DNA from: Armatimonadota bacterium
GTDB taxonomy: Bacteria; Armatimonadota; Zipacnadia; JAUWAU01
Reading direction: 5' to 3'
Length of the DNA: 64,000 bases
Assembly: GCA_030601885.1 (NCBI GenBank)
Contig: JAUWAU010000024.1
Coordinates: forward strand, 25,957-89,956
Positions 1 through 7,773 of the stretch are shown here, piece after piece. Made by a program: the position numbers and the translations under genes. Under the pieces are notes generated by a model. The model did no database searches, was not told the origin of the DNA, and saw only the letters and a program-made list of their open reading frames with translations. The first letter of the stretch is position 1; each line of letters begins with the position of its first letter.

Positions 1-2
1 GC

Positions 3-191
3 GGTGTCGCTGCCGAGTTGGGCATCAGTGCCGCGAAGGCCATCCATCCCGCCCGCGCCGCTGTCACCGGCATGACCTTCGGCCCAAGTCTGTTCCACCT
101 CCTGGAGCTCGTCGGCAAAGACCGCGTCATCTCCCGCCTGCGCAAGGCCGCGGAGCTCTCGCGAGCCGACGCCTTTGCCGCGACCGCCTGA
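3..191 (+). CDS. gltX: glutamyl-tRNA synthetase, C-terminal end (partial)
   Basis: Only the last 62 codons are in the window, entering in frame at base 3 and ending with TGA at 189-191. The translated end reads AAELGISAAKAIHPARAAVT, then GMTFGPSLFHLLELVGKDRV and an arginine-rich helix. The pattern I-H-P-x-R-x-A-x-T-G-x-x-x-G-P-x-L-F is the conserved anticodon-binding helix bundle at the C-terminus of bacterial GltX, which charges tRNA-Glu with glutamate in the cytoplasm. The catalytic domain (HIGH and KMSKS motifs) lies outside the window, so it cannot be told whether this is a discriminating or non-discriminating enzyme. The gene converges with thiD across a 123-bp gap. Confidence 0.88.
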   Translation, partial: GVAAELGISAAKAIHPARAAVTGMTFGPSLFHLLELVGKDRVISRLRKAAELSRADAFAATA

Positions 192-314
192 CCGCGTGCG
201 AAGCACGGTGCGCTGTGCCGGAGCTTGAGCGGTTCCGCCGACCGATCTGTCAGGCACTCCAAAGACCAACGGCGTCCGCCAGCACGCCGTCTGCCCGGCC
301 CACCGGACGCGAGC

Positions 315-1103
315 TCAAAGCAGCTCCGCTATTGCCAGATGATTCGTTGGCCCGCTGCCCGCGCCAAGATCCAGAGAGGCCCGAATCGCCGCCGTGACGT
401 GCTGCTTACCGAGCCCAATGGCGTCCAGGACGCCCTCGCCTCGCGCCAGCTCGGCGGCGATCGCGGCGGAGAAGGTACACCCCGTGCCGTGCGTGTTTCT
501 GGTCTCGATCCGAGCTGCTTCCAGCTCGATGAAGTCCTCGCCATCAAATACCACGTCGATGGCCGCGCCCGCTCGGTGCCCGCCTTTGACAACGACGTAC
601 TCGGGCCCCAGATCAGCGATGATGCGCGCCGCTTTCGTCACGTCCTGCGCGGCGTCGATGGGCATCTGTGCCAGCGCCTCGGCCTCCGCGACATTCGGCG
701 TGACAACGAGGGCCAGGGGGACGAGCTGCTCCACGAGAGCGGCCTGCGCGTCGGGTCGGATCAGCGGAGCGCCACTTTGAGCCACCATGACCGGATCCAC
801 GACGAGCCGCTCAATGCCGTGCCGCTTGATCCCCGCGGCCACTGCCGCGATGGTCTCCTCCGTCGCCAGCATGCCCGTCTTGCAGGCGTCGCACCCGATG
901 TCGTCCATCACCGAGTCGAGCTGCTCGGCCACGAAGTCGGCAGGCAGCTCGTGGATGGCCTGCACGCCGACCGTGTTCTGGGCGGTGACGGCGGTGATCA
1001 CGGACATGCCGTATACGCGCAGAGCCATGAATGTCTTCAGATCGGCCTGTATGCCTGCTCCGCCGCTGGAGTCTGAGCCGGCTATCGTCAGCGCAACGTG
1101 CAT
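315..1103 (-). CDS. thiD: hydroxymethylpyrimidine/phosphomethylpyrimidine kinase
   Basis: A 262-residue protein of normal ThiD length. ThiD phosphorylates HMP and then HMP-P to give HMP-PP for thiamine synthesis in the cytoplasm. The N-terminus MHVALTIAGSDSSGGAGIQA is the ribokinase-fold substrate-binding segment. KTGML and VDPVMVAQSG follow, and THGTGCTFSAAI near residue 215 holds the anion hole and the catalytic Cys of this family. The reading frame is open for 29 codons upstream, but the start is set at 1103 because AGGGAG precedes that ATG by about 7 nt and the family begins here. No TPP-riboswitch-like sequence is visible in the 124 bp upstream. It lies downstream of the DUF1638-hydantoinase gene on the same strand, and no other thiamine gene is nearby. 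Confidence 0.9.
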   Translation of the reverse strand: MHVALTIAGSDSSGGAGIQADLKTFMALRVYGMSVITAVTAQNTVGVQAIHELPADFVAEQLDSVMDDIGCDACKTGMLATEETIAAVAAGIKRHGIERLVVDPVMVAQSGAPLIRPDAQAALVEQLVPLALVVTPNVAEAEALAQMPIDAAQDVTKAARIIADLGPEYVVVKGGHRAGAAIDVVFDGEDFIELEAARIETRNTHGTGCTFSAAIAAELARGEGVLDAIGLGKQHVTAAIRASLDLGAGSGPTNHLAIAELL

Positions 1104-1227
1104 TGCAGTCTCCCTTGGGTCTCGCGGGCCTTGCCCGGGCGCAGCCCCAGGCCGGAACCGGTGAATAGGTACGCGCGGGTTCTCCCCCAAGTCTTGCGCC
1201 GCCGGCGAGCCCGGCCTGCGACGTGGC

Positions 1228-4050
1228 TCACCGAGGAGCCGGGATCAGCATCGCCGGCCGGCCGGTGGCCCTGGCCTCGAGGCGCACCTCGATGAGCTGC
1301 AATTCTCCGTTGGCCAGGTAACCGCGGCGTTCGTCAACGTCCACTCGTGTGCGGGGATCCGCGGCGCCTGCGTCAAGGGCGCGACGAGTCGCCAAATCGG
1401 CCAGAGTCTCACGAGCTGTCGCGATCGCCGCGTCCAGGTGTACGAACTCCCGCCGGCCCTCGCGCCAGTGAAATACGTAGTTGGCCACCTCGCCCGGTCG
1501 GATTACTGCCTGCTCGCGGACCACCACCTCGCTGGCCACCGCCCCGATAGCGTTGGCGACCTCCGCATGGCGCGGAATGATGACGTGCGCGTTCAGCCGC
1601 CGTCCCACCTCCGGGAAGAAGGGTTCGACCGGTGCCCCGATGGCGATGATCGGCCTGGTGTACTCCAGCCGGAGCGACAGGGCCCCGAGTCGCCGTCCGG
1701 CGAGGCCCGCGTCGATCATCCGTGGGGCGAGCCGACCGTCCGATTCGGAGACCACGCCGTCCCCGAGTTCGCGCCGCAGGGCCTCCACGCACAGCCGGCG
1801 GATCAGCTCGGACGTGATCAGCTTCGCGATCCGCTCCGGAGGCTCTCCATACAGGCCGGCGAAGACGTCGAGCGCGTGGCCGGCCGCGCGCACGTTCCAG
1901 GCGGTGAACTCGCCCGTAGTGTGCAGGACATCCGTCGGCGTGAGGGCCGAGCGCTGGACGTAGCCGAGCCGTTCGAGGCGCTCGGTGCGAACCAGCGTCG
2001 GGGAGGGGCGCTCAAGACGACTCGCCAGAACGGCGCGCGATAGCGCTCCATCTTCCAGCGCCTCCAGGAGACGATTGTCGAGGTCGCTGAGGTCCGCGTT
2101 GTCTGCCGGGCGGCCGAGTCGGAAAAAGTCCAGCGGCGCCGCGGAGCCCCGATCCACGAAATCCTCCGACCTGAGGCGCATGAGCTGCCCTTCGACCTGA
2201 GGATCGGCATCCGCGAGAAAGCACAGGGGGATCACACGGCGGGGCCCGATAAGGAGTTGCCGATCAGGAGTGAACTGTACGTGGCTATCCCCGCCGAGGC
2301 CGGCGGTCTGGATCTCCGCCGCGGCGACGCTCGTTTGCCAGCCGCCCACGTTGGCGCCCTTGTCGCTGATCCGCACAAGATCGTGCTCGACTACCGCAGT
2401 ATCGGTGGTGGTGCCGCCGACGTCCATCACCAGGGCATTGGGCTCGTGCGTGAGATAGCGCGCCCCCGCGACGCTTGCCGCCGGGCCGGACAAGATAGTC
2501 TCGACCGGGCGCTCACGCGCGACTGCCTCGGTGATGAGGGAGCCGTCACCCTTCACGACCATCAACGGCGCGGTGACGCCGTGCCGCTCGAGGACTCCCC
2601 GCGTGGCCTCGAGTAGAGAGCGAATGAGCGGCAGGAGCCGGGCGTTGAGGATGGCCGTATTGATGCGATTGATGTAGTTGTACCGAGTGGACAGCTCGTG
2701 ACCGCAGATCACGGGCAGCTCGCAGCGTGAGGCGATGAGCTGGCGGACGGCGAGCTCGTGCTCCGGATTTCGCACACTGGCATAGCCCGAGACCGCAAAG
2801 GCCTCAACCCCTGCAGCCAGGAGATCGTCAACGGCAGCCACGCATTCATCGCGGTCGAGCGGTACCTGTTCGCGGCCGCCGATATCCATCCGAGCCCGGA
2901 GGACGCGATGCGGCTGCCACGCGATACGCGGATCGGGCCGGCCGTCGGGCGTCATGAGTATGGCCCCGGGGAGCCCGCCCTTGTCCTCGGCAATGGCGTT
3001 GGTGGCCAGAGTTGTCGAGAGGGCGACCATGCTCAGGCGTTCGGGCGCGTCGAGCTGCAGCCGCGACAGGGCGTCATCAATGCCGATCAATAGGTCGTGG
3101 TGCGTCGTCGGCGCCTTGGCTTTGGCGAGCACATCCCCGCTGCCGAGGTCGAGAAGGACACAGTCCGTGAAAGTGCCTCCGGCGTCGATGCCGAGCCCGA
3201 GCGTCCCGGGAGCAGCACGGCCGGAGCCGCTCTCAGAGATGGTCACCAATGTATCGGCCTCGGGGCGCGTGGGCCGATCTCCCGGCTGGATGCTGTCGAG
3301 GACCTGGTTGTCGCCCGTGGACACGGAGCGGTCGCCTGGCTGCAGAACGAGGATGTCGGGACGGTCCCACTCGCCGGCCAGCAAGGCCACGAGCAGCTCT
3401 GTGTGTCCTTCGAGCGCCTCGTATTGCCAGCCGAACTCCTCCGCCATATCCCGCGCATAGGCTTCGTACAGTTCTCGGCGCCCCAGGCCGGTGTCAATGA
3501 AGGCGGCGCGGGTATAGTTGCGCTTCCAGCTATCATAGAACTGCACGATGGCGCGCGCGTTGGCGGCACCGTGCTTCTCGGCCCACCTGCGGTAGCGCGG
3601 ATCGTCCGCCGAGCAGCGTAGGGTACCGGCCTGCGACCCCGTACGCGACAGGCTACCACTCGCCGATGGCGCGCGTCCGCGCGGCGCGATCTTGTGCTCG
3701 TACCAGCCCGCCGTAATGTAGAACGTGCCCGGGTGCCGCTCGAACTGCCGCCGGTACTCGGCCCGAGAGCCGAGGAAGAGGGTCAGGCAGTCGTGGACTC
3801 GAGGGATGACGACGGGAACGTCGCGGGCGATGAGGCCGGCGGTGCCCCGGCCGCAGAGGCCGTAGACGAACACGACGGCGTCAACGCCCGCGGCGGAGTC
3901 GATCGCCTCCTGAGCGGAGCGCCGCAGCTCGTCCGGGCGTGCATGAAGGCCGGCGTCGAGCAGCACAACATCTACCTGGTGGGGTGATTGCGGCGCGAGG
4001 GCGCGAAGTTCCGGTTCGAAGACGCCGCAGGCTAAGACCTTGAGTTTCAC
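1228..4050 (-). CDS. DUF1638 domain fused to a hydantoinase/oxoprolinase (HyuA-like) domain
   Basis: A 940-residue protein made of two units. Residues 1 to about 250 look like DUF1638: MKLKVLACGVFEPELRAL, then VVFVYGLCGRGTAGL, VPRVHDCLTLFLGS, GTFYITAGWYEHKIAPRG and YDSWKRNYTRAAFIDTGL. After a flexible acidic linker (about 250-290) a HyuA-like ATPase begins with LGLGIDAGGTFTDCVLLDL, the phosphate-1 loop of the ASKHA fold, followed by ALSTTLATNAIAEDKGG, ILSGPAASVAGARYLT and LVMDVGGTTTDTAVV. The family includes ATP-dependent hydantoinases, 5-oxoprolinases and relatives proposed to activate corrinoid proteins. DUF1638 has no established function; I recall it near corrinoid methyltransferase genes but could not check this. 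No signal peptide, so cytoplasmic. About 20 extra residues rich in Ser/Gly/Arg (about 128-150) interrupt the DUF1638 part. The substrate is unknown. Confidence 0.8.
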   Translation of the reverse strand: MKLKVLACGVFEPELRALAPQSPHQVDVVLLDAGLHARPDELRRSAQEAIDSAAGVDAVVFVYGLCGRGTAGLIARDVPVVIPRVHDCLTLFLGSRAEYRRQFERHPGTFYITAGWYEHKIAPRGRAPSASGSLSRTGSQAGTLRCSADDPRYRRWAEKHGAANARAIVQFYDSWKRNYTRAAFIDTGLGRRELYEAYARDMAEEFGWQYEALEGHTELLVALLAGEWDRPDILVLQPGDRSVSTGDNQVLDSIQPGDRPTRPEADTLVTISESGSGRAAPGTLGLGIDAGGTFTDCVLLDLGSGDVLAKAKAPTTHHDLLIGIDDALSRLQLDAPERLSMVALSTTLATNAIAEDKGGLPGAILMTPDGRPDPRIAWQPHRVLRARMDIGGREQVPLDRDECVAAVDDLLAAGVEAFAVSGYASVRNPEHELAVRQLIASRCELPVICGHELSTRYNYINRINTAILNARLLPLIRSLLEATRGVLERHGVTAPLMVVKGDGSLITEAVARERPVETILSGPAASVAGARYLTHEPNALVMDVGGTTTDTAVVEHDLVRISDKGANVGGWQTSVAAAEIQTAGLGGDSHVQFTPDRQLLIGPRRVIPLCFLADADPQVEGQLMRLRSEDFVDRGSAAPLDFFRLGRPADNADLSDLDNRLLEALEDGALSRAVLASRLERPSPTLVRTERLERLGYVQRSALTPTDVLHTTGEFTAWNVRAAGHALDVFAGLYGEPPERIAKLITSELIRRLCVEALRRELGDGVVSESDGRLAPRMIDAGLAGRRLGALSLRLEYTRPIIAIGAPVEPFFPEVGRRLNAHVIIPRHAEVANAIGAVASEVVVREQAVIRPGEVANYVFHWREGRREFVHLDAAIATARETLADLATRRALDAGAADPRTRVDVDERRGYLANGELQLIEVRLEARATGRPAMLIPAPR

Positions 4051-4496
4051 CGATCAAGCCTTCTCCAGAGAAGCAAAACTGCCCGCCCGTGTTGAACCAA
4101 TTCGGAGGCCTTCGCCTACGTCGTGGCTCGGCGGTCACTTATACAGCGCCCCATGGATTGGGTCAAGGGGCCCGGTCGGCAGCGCTGTGTCCCTGGCGGC
4201 GAAGTCGAGGTTATGGTGGGAATGGTGTGTGTGGTGAAGGAGACGCCGACGCTGCAGCCGAACCGGGCGGCATGTTTCCACGGCGCTTTTCTGGCTTCGT
4301 GATGCAGACCGTGGCGGAGCTCTTCGGAGCAGTTCTCCATGGCCCTGTTGGGCCACCCGGAAACGATGAAGATCTCCGCGCCGAGGTTGGTGGCTCTGTC
4401 TACTGAGGCAAAGGCTGGCGGGGATAGGCATCCCCGCCCTACAAGTCGGCCTGCGGCCGAAATCTTCGGGGTAGAGCATTCTGCGGAGGTGCTATC
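4051..4496. repeat. Non-coding gap holding copy A of a dispersed hairpin element
   Basis: A divergent gap of 446 bp with no convincing gene. From 4320 to 4375 it holds copy A of an element found four more times in the window: CTTCGGAGCAG, a short hairpin (GGCCC-TGTT-GGGCC at 4342-4355) and the core GGAAACGATGAAGAT (4359-4373). A conserved tail follows (CTACTGAGGCA, then GGCGGGGAT-AGGC-ATCCCCGCC at 4417-4439), matched at 12016-12104. The string ATCTTCGGGGTAGAGCAT at 4462-4479 recurs inverted at 16045-16064. The GH4 promoter must lie here but I cannot point to one. Confidence 0.6.
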
Positions 4497-5834
4497 ATGG
4501 CAACTGACGTGAAGATTGCAATCATCGGCGCGGGAAGCGCTTCGTTCTCTGCGGGCCTTGTGCGAGATATCTGCGTGAACACCGGCCTTCACGGCAGCCA
4601 CGTGACGTTTATGGACATCGACGAGCGACGGCTGGACATGATTGCCCGCCTGGCAGAGCGGCTGTCCGCCGAGCTGAATGCGGGGCTGAGCTTCTCCAAG
4701 ACCACGGTGCGCGCGCAGGCCCTGCAGGGAGCCGACTTCGTCATCAATACGGCCCAGGTCGGCGGGCATGACTGGGTGGAGGCACAGCGCAGCCTGGGGG
4801 AGAAGCACGGCTACTATCGCGGCGCCGGCCTGCACGCTTTTGGCCAGATGGCGTTCTTCCTCGACGTAGCGCGCGACGTCGAGCACGCGTGCCCGAATGC
4901 CTGGCTCATCCAGTGCGCCAATCCGGTCTTCGAGGGCTGCACGCTGATGACGCGCGAGACGAACACCAAGGTCCTGGGCCTGTGCCATGGCCACTATGGG
5001 TATCTGCGGGTCGCGGGGGTGCTCGGCTTGAACGCGGAGCACGTCACCGCTCAGATGCCCGGCTTCAACCACTGGATTTGGCTGACCGACTTCCGCTACA
5101 AAGGCGAGGACGCTTATCCGCTGCTCGATGAATGGATTGAGACGAAGGCCGAGCACTACTGGGCCAAAGATGATCGGACATACTCGGAGAACCAGATGTC
5201 CCGAGCCGCCATTCACCACTACAAGCTCTTTGGGCTGCTGCCAATTGGCGATACGCCCCGGCAGGTGGGTTGGTGGTATCACACCGCCCTCGAGACCAAG
5301 CAGCGTTGGTTCGGACAGCTGGGCGGCTTTGACTCGGAGATCGGCTGGGGGCAGTACCTCGAGAACCAGAGCAGGCGCGTGCGCGAGATCGCGCGAGCCG
5401 CACGGGACCAAAGCAGGCCCGTGAGCGAGACGTTCAAGCCGGTGCAGAGCCGCGAGCAGATCGTGCCCATCATCAATGCTCTGGTGAACGATGTTGAGGG
5501 GCTGTTCCAGGTGAACATCCCAAACCAAGGCCAGATCATCCAGGGCTTCCCCGAGGACCTGGTCGTCGAATGCCAGGGCGTCGTCAATGGCGCGGGCATC
5601 CGGGGCGTCACGGTTGCGCCGCTGCCGCGAAAGCTGATGGTCGGGGCGATGATCCCGCGCTGGTCTAAGGCTGAGCGGATGGTCGAGGCGATGTGCAGCC
5701 ACGATCGCGACATGCTGTTGCTCTATCTGCTGGAGGACCCGCGAACCCAGAGCCTCGAGCAAGCGCAATCGCTGTTGGACGAGTGGCTGGCGGAGCCGCG
5801 GGACCAGGACCTGGCGCGCTTGTTCGGCGTTTGA
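4497..5834 (+). CDS. family 4 glycosidase (alpha-glucosidase/galactosidase/galacturonase type)
   Basis: A 445-residue cytoplasmic enzyme with the dinucleotide fold of glycoside hydrolase family 4. IAIIGAGSASFSAGLVRDI at the N-terminus binds NAD. TFMDIDERRLDM places the adenosine-ribose acid. CANPVFEGCTLMTRE and GLCHGHYG supply the Cys and His metal ligands. GH4 enzymes use NAD+, Mn2+ and an oxidation-elimination-addition-reduction cycle that starts at C3, and act on disaccharides or oligosaccharides in the cell. Length and motifs are normal. The sequence does not tell glucosidase from galactosidase or galacturonase. The start is well supported by GCGGAGG ending 7 nt before ATG. It is followed 205 bp later by a sulfatase on the same strand, consistent with work on imported, desulfated sugars. 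Confidence 0.86.
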   Translation: MATDVKIAIIGAGSASFSAGLVRDICVNTGLHGSHVTFMDIDERRLDMIARLAERLSAELNAGLSFSKTTVRAQALQGADFVINTAQVGGHDWVEAQRSLGEKHGYYRGAGLHAFGQMAFFLDVARDVEHACPNAWLIQCANPVFEGCTLMTRETNTKVLGLCHGHYGYLRVAGVLGLNAEHVTAQMPGFNHWIWLTDFRYKGEDAYPLLDEWIETKAEHYWAKDDRTYSENQMSRAAIHHYKLFGLLPIGDTPRQVGWWYHTALETKQRWFGQLGGFDSEIGWGQYLENQSRRVREIARAARDQSRPVSETFKPVQSREQIVPIINALVNDVEGLFQVNIPNQGQIIQGFPEDLVVECQGVVNGAGIRGVTVAPLPRKLMVGAMIPRWSKAERMVEAMCSHDRDMLLLYLLEDPRTQSLEQAQSLLDEWLAEPRDQDLARLFGV

Positions 5835-6039
5835 CAACAGCGCAGTTGCGGCAGCGCGCACATCGTGTCGTCACTTCTCGCGACCGGCGGGTTTGAGCAC
5901 TGGTCGGGCCTGTCCCTCAATGAGCGCACGGAGTGGCTGACCGGTGGCGATAAGCCGGATACGCCGCCACGAGGGCATTTCTTTCAGCACACGGTCCTGC
6001 GAGGCATCACGCTCGACATTGAGCGCGGGAACGATCCGC

Positions 6040-7500
6040 ATGGACGACCACAATGTGCTGTTCATCCTCGTCGATCAGTGGCCGGCCTTGTCCTTCGGTC
6101 ACCGAGGCTCGACCATCAGCACCCCAAACACGGACCGTTTGGCCGCACAGGGCACGGTCTTCGCGAACGCCTTCACCTCATGCCCGCTCTGCTCGCCGGC
6201 TCGGGCCGCACTGCTCACGGCACGCTGGCCGCATCAGACAGGCGTCTACGACAACGTAGGCGTCGGGTACTCGCTGCAGCAGCCCCTGCCGCCGGACGAA
6301 GTGACGTGGATCGATGGTGCTGTCGGGGCGGGGCGCCACGTCGGCTACTTCGGCAAGTGGCATCTCGGTGCGGACGGGCCCATTCTGCGAGGGGCTCACC
6401 GTCATTCCGAGGCATTCGAGAAGCAGAGCAAGCCGTATGATCCCGCCACCAGTCGCTACAGCTACGCATCGCAAGTGGAGCGCTATAGAGAGCGAAGGAA
6501 GCAACTCGTAGATGGCAACCCGCCCTTTTGGGGCATCCTCGATGTGCCCAAGGAACAGACGGCGCCCTTCAGGCTTGCGGCGAACGCCGAGGAGTTCCTG
6601 GCCGAGTACGCAACTCGGGGAACGGACTGCCCCTTCTTTCTTACCGTTTCAATGGGCCCGCCACACTTCCCGCACTATCTTCCGAGAGAATACGCGGCCA
6701 TGGCGAACGCCGACGCCGTCGAGTTGCCCGCAAGCCTTGGAGATGCCTTTCAAGGCAAACCCGAGTTTCACGCCGCGCCGTGGTGGCCCAGCATGGATAC
6801 CTCGGCCCTTGACGAGGCGGAATGGCGGACCATCGTGGTGTTCTCCCAGCTCCACGTCGCCCTGGTTGACGAGGCGATAGGGCGGATTCTGCACGCGATC
6901 GAAGCACACGGACTCAGGGACAACACGACGGTGGTGTTCGCCGCCGATCATGGCGACATGTGCGGCGCTCACAACCGCTTCGACAAGGGGCCCTACTTCT
7001 ACGACGAGGTGTGGCGCATTCCGCTGATCGTGAGAGTCCCCGGGACAGCGCCGGCGTGGCAGGATGCGTTCGTCTCAATCCTCGATCTGGGTGAAATGCT
7101 CTGCCGCTGGGTCGATGCGCCGGAAAGACCGGACAAGCCGCGTCAGGGAAGAGATCTCACGCCTCTTGTTGGGACGTCTGACCGTCCCGAGGGATGGGCG
7201 CGGGAGACGTTTGGCGTATACGACCTTTACAACGGCATGAGCTTTGCCATCCGCGCCATTCGGTCCGAGACGCACAAGTACGTCTGGAACCCCCAGGCCG
7301 TTGATGAGCTCTACGACCTGCGCCAGGATCCTCAGGAGATGGTAAACCTCGCGGGGCGACCCGAGCTTGCGCGAACTGAAGCGGAGCTGAAGAAGCGTCT
7401 CTTCGAGTGGATGAATGACATCGGGGACGACTTACCGCATCGGGCCGGAGACCTGCCACCAGCAGGCACCATCATCGCAGGCAACCGGATGGGGCCGTAA
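6040..7500 (+). CDS. type I sulfatase without signal peptide
   Basis: A 486-residue alkaline-phosphatase-fold sulfatase. VLFILVDQWPALSFGHRG at the N-terminus carries the first metal-binding Asp (Asp12). CPLCSPARAALLTARWP contains the C-S-P-A-R signature, whose Cys51 would be converted to formylglycine. FFLTVSMGPPHFPHY and FAADHGDMCGAHNRFDKG complete the metal and substrate site. The C-terminal ELYDLRQDPQEMVNLAGRPE segment is typical of arylsulfatases. The frame is open for 32 codons upstream, but the family start MDDHNVLFILVD at 6040 is preferred; only a weak GCGGGA lies ahead of it. No leader is visible, unlike the other two sulfatases here, so it may desulfate imported sugars in the cytoplasm. 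No formylglycine-generating enzyme gene is in the window. Confidence 0.87.
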   Translation: MDDHNVLFILVDQWPALSFGHRGSTISTPNTDRLAAQGTVFANAFTSCPLCSPARAALLTARWPHQTGVYDNVGVGYSLQQPLPPDEVTWIDGAVGAGRHVGYFGKWHLGADGPILRGAHRHSEAFEKQSKPYDPATSRYSYASQVERYRERRKQLVDGNPPFWGILDVPKEQTAPFRLAANAEEFLAEYATRGTDCPFFLTVSMGPPHFPHYLPREYAAMANADAVELPASLGDAFQGKPEFHAAPWWPSMDTSALDEAEWRTIVVFSQLHVALVDEAIGRILHAIEAHGLRDNTTVVFAADHGDMCGAHNRFDKGPYFYDEVWRIPLIVRVPGTAPAWQDAFVSILDLGEMLCRWVDAPERPDKPRQGRDLTPLVGTSDRPEGWARETFGVYDLYNGMSFAIRAIRSETHKYVWNPQAVDELYDLRQDPQEMVNLAGRPELARTEAELKKRLFEWMNDIGDDLPHRAGDLPPAGTIIAGNRMGP

Positions 7501-7527
7501 GCCGGCCGCGCCACTGTTGTAGATCCA

Positions 7528-7773
7528 CTACCGGCGCAGCGCGAGAGCGTCGAGGCCCATGTAGACGCCGCTGGAGCTCGGATTCTTGTCGATGGTGCGG
7601 ACCTCGAGCACGTGCTCGCCGGCCGTCAGTTCCCGCGTGCCGAGCCGCACGTCCTCAAGGCGGGTAGTGGCGCTATACATGTCGCGTGGCTTACCGAGGG
7701 GCTCGCCATCCAGGCTGAACTGCCAGATGCCGAAGCTTTGCCAGGGATCACTGCACGGCCATATCCATCCATG
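7528..7773 (-). pseudogene. C-terminal remnant of a secreted glycan-binding or hydrolase protein
   Basis: Between the sulfatase and the GH-like gene the minus strand holds an open coding-like stretch with no start. It reads IWPCSDPWQSFGIWQFSLDG, then GEPLGKPRDMYSATTR, a LEDVRLGTRELTAGEHVLEV segment, and ends GVYMGLDALALRR before TAG at 7528. A G-x-H-x-L-x-V ... N-x-x-S-S-G-x-x-x-G-(I/L)-D ending is common at the C-terminus of DUF2961-like and other jelly-roll glycan proteins. It overlaps the last bases of the 7748-9358 gene in another frame, so it is either a leftover of a deleted gene or a tail detached by frameshift. Confidence 0.45.

Noticed and set aside
1104..1227. TPP riboswitch upstream of thiD
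   Set aside because: The conserved CTGAGA and ACCTGA-type segments are not present on the minus strand.
4116..5861. Minus-strand 581-codon open frame antisense to GH4
   Set aside because: The plus strand encodes a full GH4 enzyme with NAD and metal motifs; the antisense protein is low-complexity Arg/Leu/His and matches nothing. Long antisense frames are expected at this GC content.
5835..6039. Small plus-strand gene before the sulfatase
   Set aside because: The frame reads plausible residues (HWSGLSLNERTEWLTGGDKP) but goes into the sulfatase in another frame and matches no family I know.
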